From Tigriopus japonicus (taxonomy: Eukaryota; Arthropoda; Copepoda; Harpacticoida; Harpacticidae), in contig CM021321.1 in NCBI GenBank assembly GCA_010645155.1, positions 1,109,986 through 1,173,985 of the forward strand: DNA of 64,000 nucleotides. The letters run 5' to 3'. The notes beneath the pieces were generated by a model that saw only the letters and a program-made list of their open reading frames with translations, ran no database searches and had not been told where the DNA came from. This document shows positions 62,601-64,000 of the stretch, one piece after another. How positions within the stretch are numbered: the stretch's first letter is position 1; the number at the start of each line of letters is the position of its first letter. A program made the position numbers and the translations under genes.

Positions 62601-63419
62601 ATTTAAAATCTCCCATCTCTGTCGTTTCTTAGCCAAGAGATAACAAGGTCCAAGAGAGTGTTTCTGCTCAGTGCGTTCCTCGTCTCTTCAGGGCAAAAAG
62701 CAAATGATTTGGAAGGATGTAATTGATGGGGAAAAGGGTGATTTATCGGCTCCAATCGTGGATGTTCCCCTTTCTTTTGACTTTGAAAGTACTAAGTTAA
62801 AGGGTGACGTTGCTAATTGACGTACCGTTTTGTGCACTGTGCACCAGAGCGGTCCAAAAATCAGTGGTTCTTCCTTCAATTCAAGCGAAACTCTCACCAT
62901 GTTACGTTTTTCTTTCTTTTCTTCTTTGTAGACATGGAAACAGAATGTTACCCGTGCATTCCAATGCATTCAGCCTCGAATCAACAAAAGAACAATTCGT
63001 CCTCGTTGCTCAAGCATCCTCAAATACAGCCTTTGGCCGACGAGAACATCACCATCAAACACGAGCCTTTGGATTCGGAAGAAAACATTAATGTGGTCGA
63101 TGACGATGTGTCAAGTGGCAACAATCGAGCTCCCAAAAATCCTGGATTTCGGTTCACCAGCAGTCTAAACAATCAGAACAAAATGTTCCTTAGTCACAAC
63201 AACAATATCAACAATAACAATACCAGCAGTAGTATCAGTAGCAACAACAACAACACCAACAACAATCACATTCACCACCACAACAATCTGAACAACTCCA
63301 TCCACAGTAGTAACAATAATAGTTCCAACAATAGTTCTCCATCGTCAGTTCTGACCACCACAGTCAATGGCAACACTGTCTTTCTTCGTCAAGAGCAACA
63401 CACCGTGCAATTAGCGAGG
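41700..63419 (+). CDS. CrebA / CREB3-like factor, copy 2 (5' part; continues past the window)
   Basis: Three plus-strand exons are visible: 41700-41789, 57464-57722 and 62932-63419, totalling 837 bases (279 residues), in frame throughout. Exon 1 has LYDIDARSLLDVWDHAMD, matching the ELLDVW motif of copy 1. Exon 2 has KDRLLTD, VKHEHSYS and GSDGDSIPASPLSLQD, matching NDRLLTD and [14 protein letters not shown] of copy 1. Exon 3 starts at DMETECYP, like DMETECYH in copy 1, then has IKHEPLDSEE and a long Asn/Ser/His-rich run (about 190-245). It ends at a GTGAGT donor. The first two introns have the same phases (0 and 1) as in copy 1. The HSYS motif after a lysine is, as I recall, also in fly CrebA and is missing from copy 1. 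The bZIP exons must lie beyond 64000, so DNA binding is not shown here. Introns 1 and 2 are about 15.7 and 5.2 kb. Confidence 0.88.
44462..44500. repeat. GAAA/GA microsatellite
   Basis: A purine-only tract of GAGA and GAAA units read directly from the plus strand, in intron 1 of CrebA-2. Confidence 0.85.
44556..44563. promoter_or_regulatory. Perfect CRE palindrome TGACGTCA (CrebA-2 intron 1)
   Basis: A full cAMP-response element about 2.8 kb downstream of exon 1 of the second CrebA-like gene, read directly. Function is inferred from position only. Confidence 0.4.
45341..45368. repeat. CAAG tetranucleotide microsatellite
   Basis: About seven uninterrupted CAAG units, followed directly by ACC/CAA variants. 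Intronic. Confidence 0.9.
52285..52337. repeat. GAT microsatellite adjoining the hAT-like element
   Basis: GAT/ATT triplets run up to the left edge of the element at 52338; the last eight bases (ATGATGAT) are its left target duplication, repeated at 53219-53226. The element therefore seems to have inserted into a GAT microsatellite, which makes the duplication slightly less certain than in unique sequence. Confidence 0.8.
52338..53218. mobile_element. hAT-like element with 8-bp target duplication and an internal ORF
   Basis: An 881-base element has ends TAGAGGTGTCATTTTGGTGC and, inverted at the right, TAGAGATGTCGCATTGGCGC (18 of the first 23 bases match). The 8-base duplication ATGATGAT flanks it at 52330-52337 and 53219-53226. 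GTGCAAATAAA-type repeats occur inside both ends, typical of subterminal repeats. The centre (minus, 53098-52535) is an unbroken 187-codon open frame that I do not recognise and that lacks the hAT dimerisation motif as far as I can see. The element cannot encode a full transposase. Confidence 0.82.
52535..53098 (-). other. Unexplained 187-codon open frame inside the hAT-like element
   Basis: The frame fills the non-repetitive centre of the element and is long for this AT-rich sequence. Its product has hydrophobic patches around FLLELIVAYGFGTWFLKVFF and Trp/Phe-rich segments near the C-terminus. No domain is recognised. It may be captured host sequence, a remnant of a transposon protein, or chance. 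Whether it starts at the annotated codon is unknown. Confidence 0.3.
57723..62931 (+). other. Intron 2 of CrebA-2 (about 5.2 kb)
   Basis: The intron runs from donor GTAGGC to acceptor CTTCTTTGTAG. No gene was recognised inside. It contains a GTT run near 61317-61335, a GAAGAAGGA/AGCAGC tract near 61617-61660 and a GGTT run near 61673-61692. The open frames are short and lack domains. The equivalent intron in CrebA-1 is only 397 bases. Confidence 0.75.
61617..61692. repeat. Composite microsatellites (GAAGGA, AGC, GGTT)
   Basis: Three adjacent simple-sequence tracts read directly: GAAGAAGGA-type purines, a short AGCAGCAGC run and about five GGTT units. Intronic. Confidence 0.85.
63190..63345 (+). 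repeat. AAC/AAT/AGC triplet-rich coding repeat in CrebA-2 exon 3
   Basis: Interrupted AAC, AAT and AGT triplets encode an Asn/Ser/His-rich low-complexity region (NNNINNNNTSSSISSNNNN and following). It is in frame with the exon and lies at about the place where CrebA-1 carries its Asp run, so both copies have expanded different homopolymers in a similar part of the protein. Confidence 0.8.
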
Positions 63420-64000
63420 GTGAGTAATTCAACCATCATATACTATGTTACTGTAGTACAACATTTTACGTAATTATTTTGACTTTTCATCCAAGTCACG
63501 CTCTGGTTCAATTAAATTTCGTATCATCCGAATATCACCGATCGATCGAGTGAGATTCTCTAGATGTATGAATGGAAAAAGCCGCCCTGTCAGCAAGCCT
63601 CTCATTTTTTGGGGTAGTCGATTCGCTTGGAGGTCTTGCTAAAGGTCACATTCATGTTTTGCGCCAATGAGATTGAAATTGGAATGATTTTTTTGAACAT
63701 TGCTTATGATGCACTTGAGCTTACCAAAGGTCATTCTCAAAGACAAGAAGTCATCCTCAACCGAGATGGGATCGTGACTAAATTCAAGTTTGGCTTCATT
63801 TTCGCCAGAGCTAGTTGGTCCAATTCTGCCTGATTGCATAAAGGACTCGAGGGGTTCCTAGTCATACAAAATCCAAAGAACAAGCCGTAACCGGTGTTGT
63901 CACACACGTCCGTCCATATTTCCCAACAAGAAAAGACGAATGACAAATCGTCATCATATTGAACATGTTGATCTATTAGCTCGATGGCCGATGATTGCTC
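63420..64000 (+). other. Start of intron 3 of CrebA-2
   Basis: Sequence after the GTGAGT donor at 63420. I looked for exons resembling the later CrebA-1 exons ([20 protein letters not shown], the bZIP) and found none before the window ends. A GATCGATCGA run at 63540-63549 is the only notable motif. Confidence 0.6.

Overview
The window is animal nuclear DNA. Its genes are split by introns of about 64-80 bases as well as very long ones, spacing is wide, microsatellites are frequent and there are several short non-autonomous DNA transposons. The clearest regulatory gene matches arthropod CrebA (the CREB3-like bZIP family) closely, so I read the source as an arthropod. A crustacean, perhaps a copepod, is possible, but nothing in the sequence proves it. 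No prokaryotic signals, rRNA, tRNA or CRISPR were seen.

Layout: (1) 1-3.5 kb, the 5' part of an unrecognised minus-strand gene built from three exons whose reading phases agree. (2) 8.27-9.48 kb, a complete five-exon NADH-cytochrome b5 reductase gene on the minus strand, with one GC-AG intron. (3) 10.79-12.40 kb, a complete five-exon NELF-E gene on the plus strand, divergent from the reductase. (4) 13.85-28.12 kb, a complete seven-exon CrebA gene on the minus strand with an 11-kb first intron; it is convergent with NELF-E. (5) 28.1-41.7 kb, a gene-poor region holding a TIR element, a duplicated 372-bp unit and an unexplained 202-codon ORF. (6) 41.70-63.42 kb, the first three exons of a second CrebA-like gene on the plus strand. 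It runs off the window before its bZIP exons.

The main finding is that the two CrebA-like genes form a head-to-head (divergent) paralog pair about 13.6 kb apart. They share protein motifs in each of the first three exons, the same phases at the first two introns, and an unusually long first intron. CrebA/CREB3-like factors drive secretory-pathway genes, and CrebA-1 ends right after its zipper with no membrane anchor. Four perfect TGACGTCA palindromes lie within the two first introns and the region between the genes, which may point to self- or cross-regulation.

Mobile DNA: two hAT-like elements with 8-bp target duplications, one Tc1/mariner-like element with TA duplications, and one TIR element with a 28-bp-arm hairpin, interrupted by a 372-bp unit flanked by 18-bp direct repeats. 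Coordinates given for spliced genes come from reading splice sites by eye and checking that exon lengths keep the frame.
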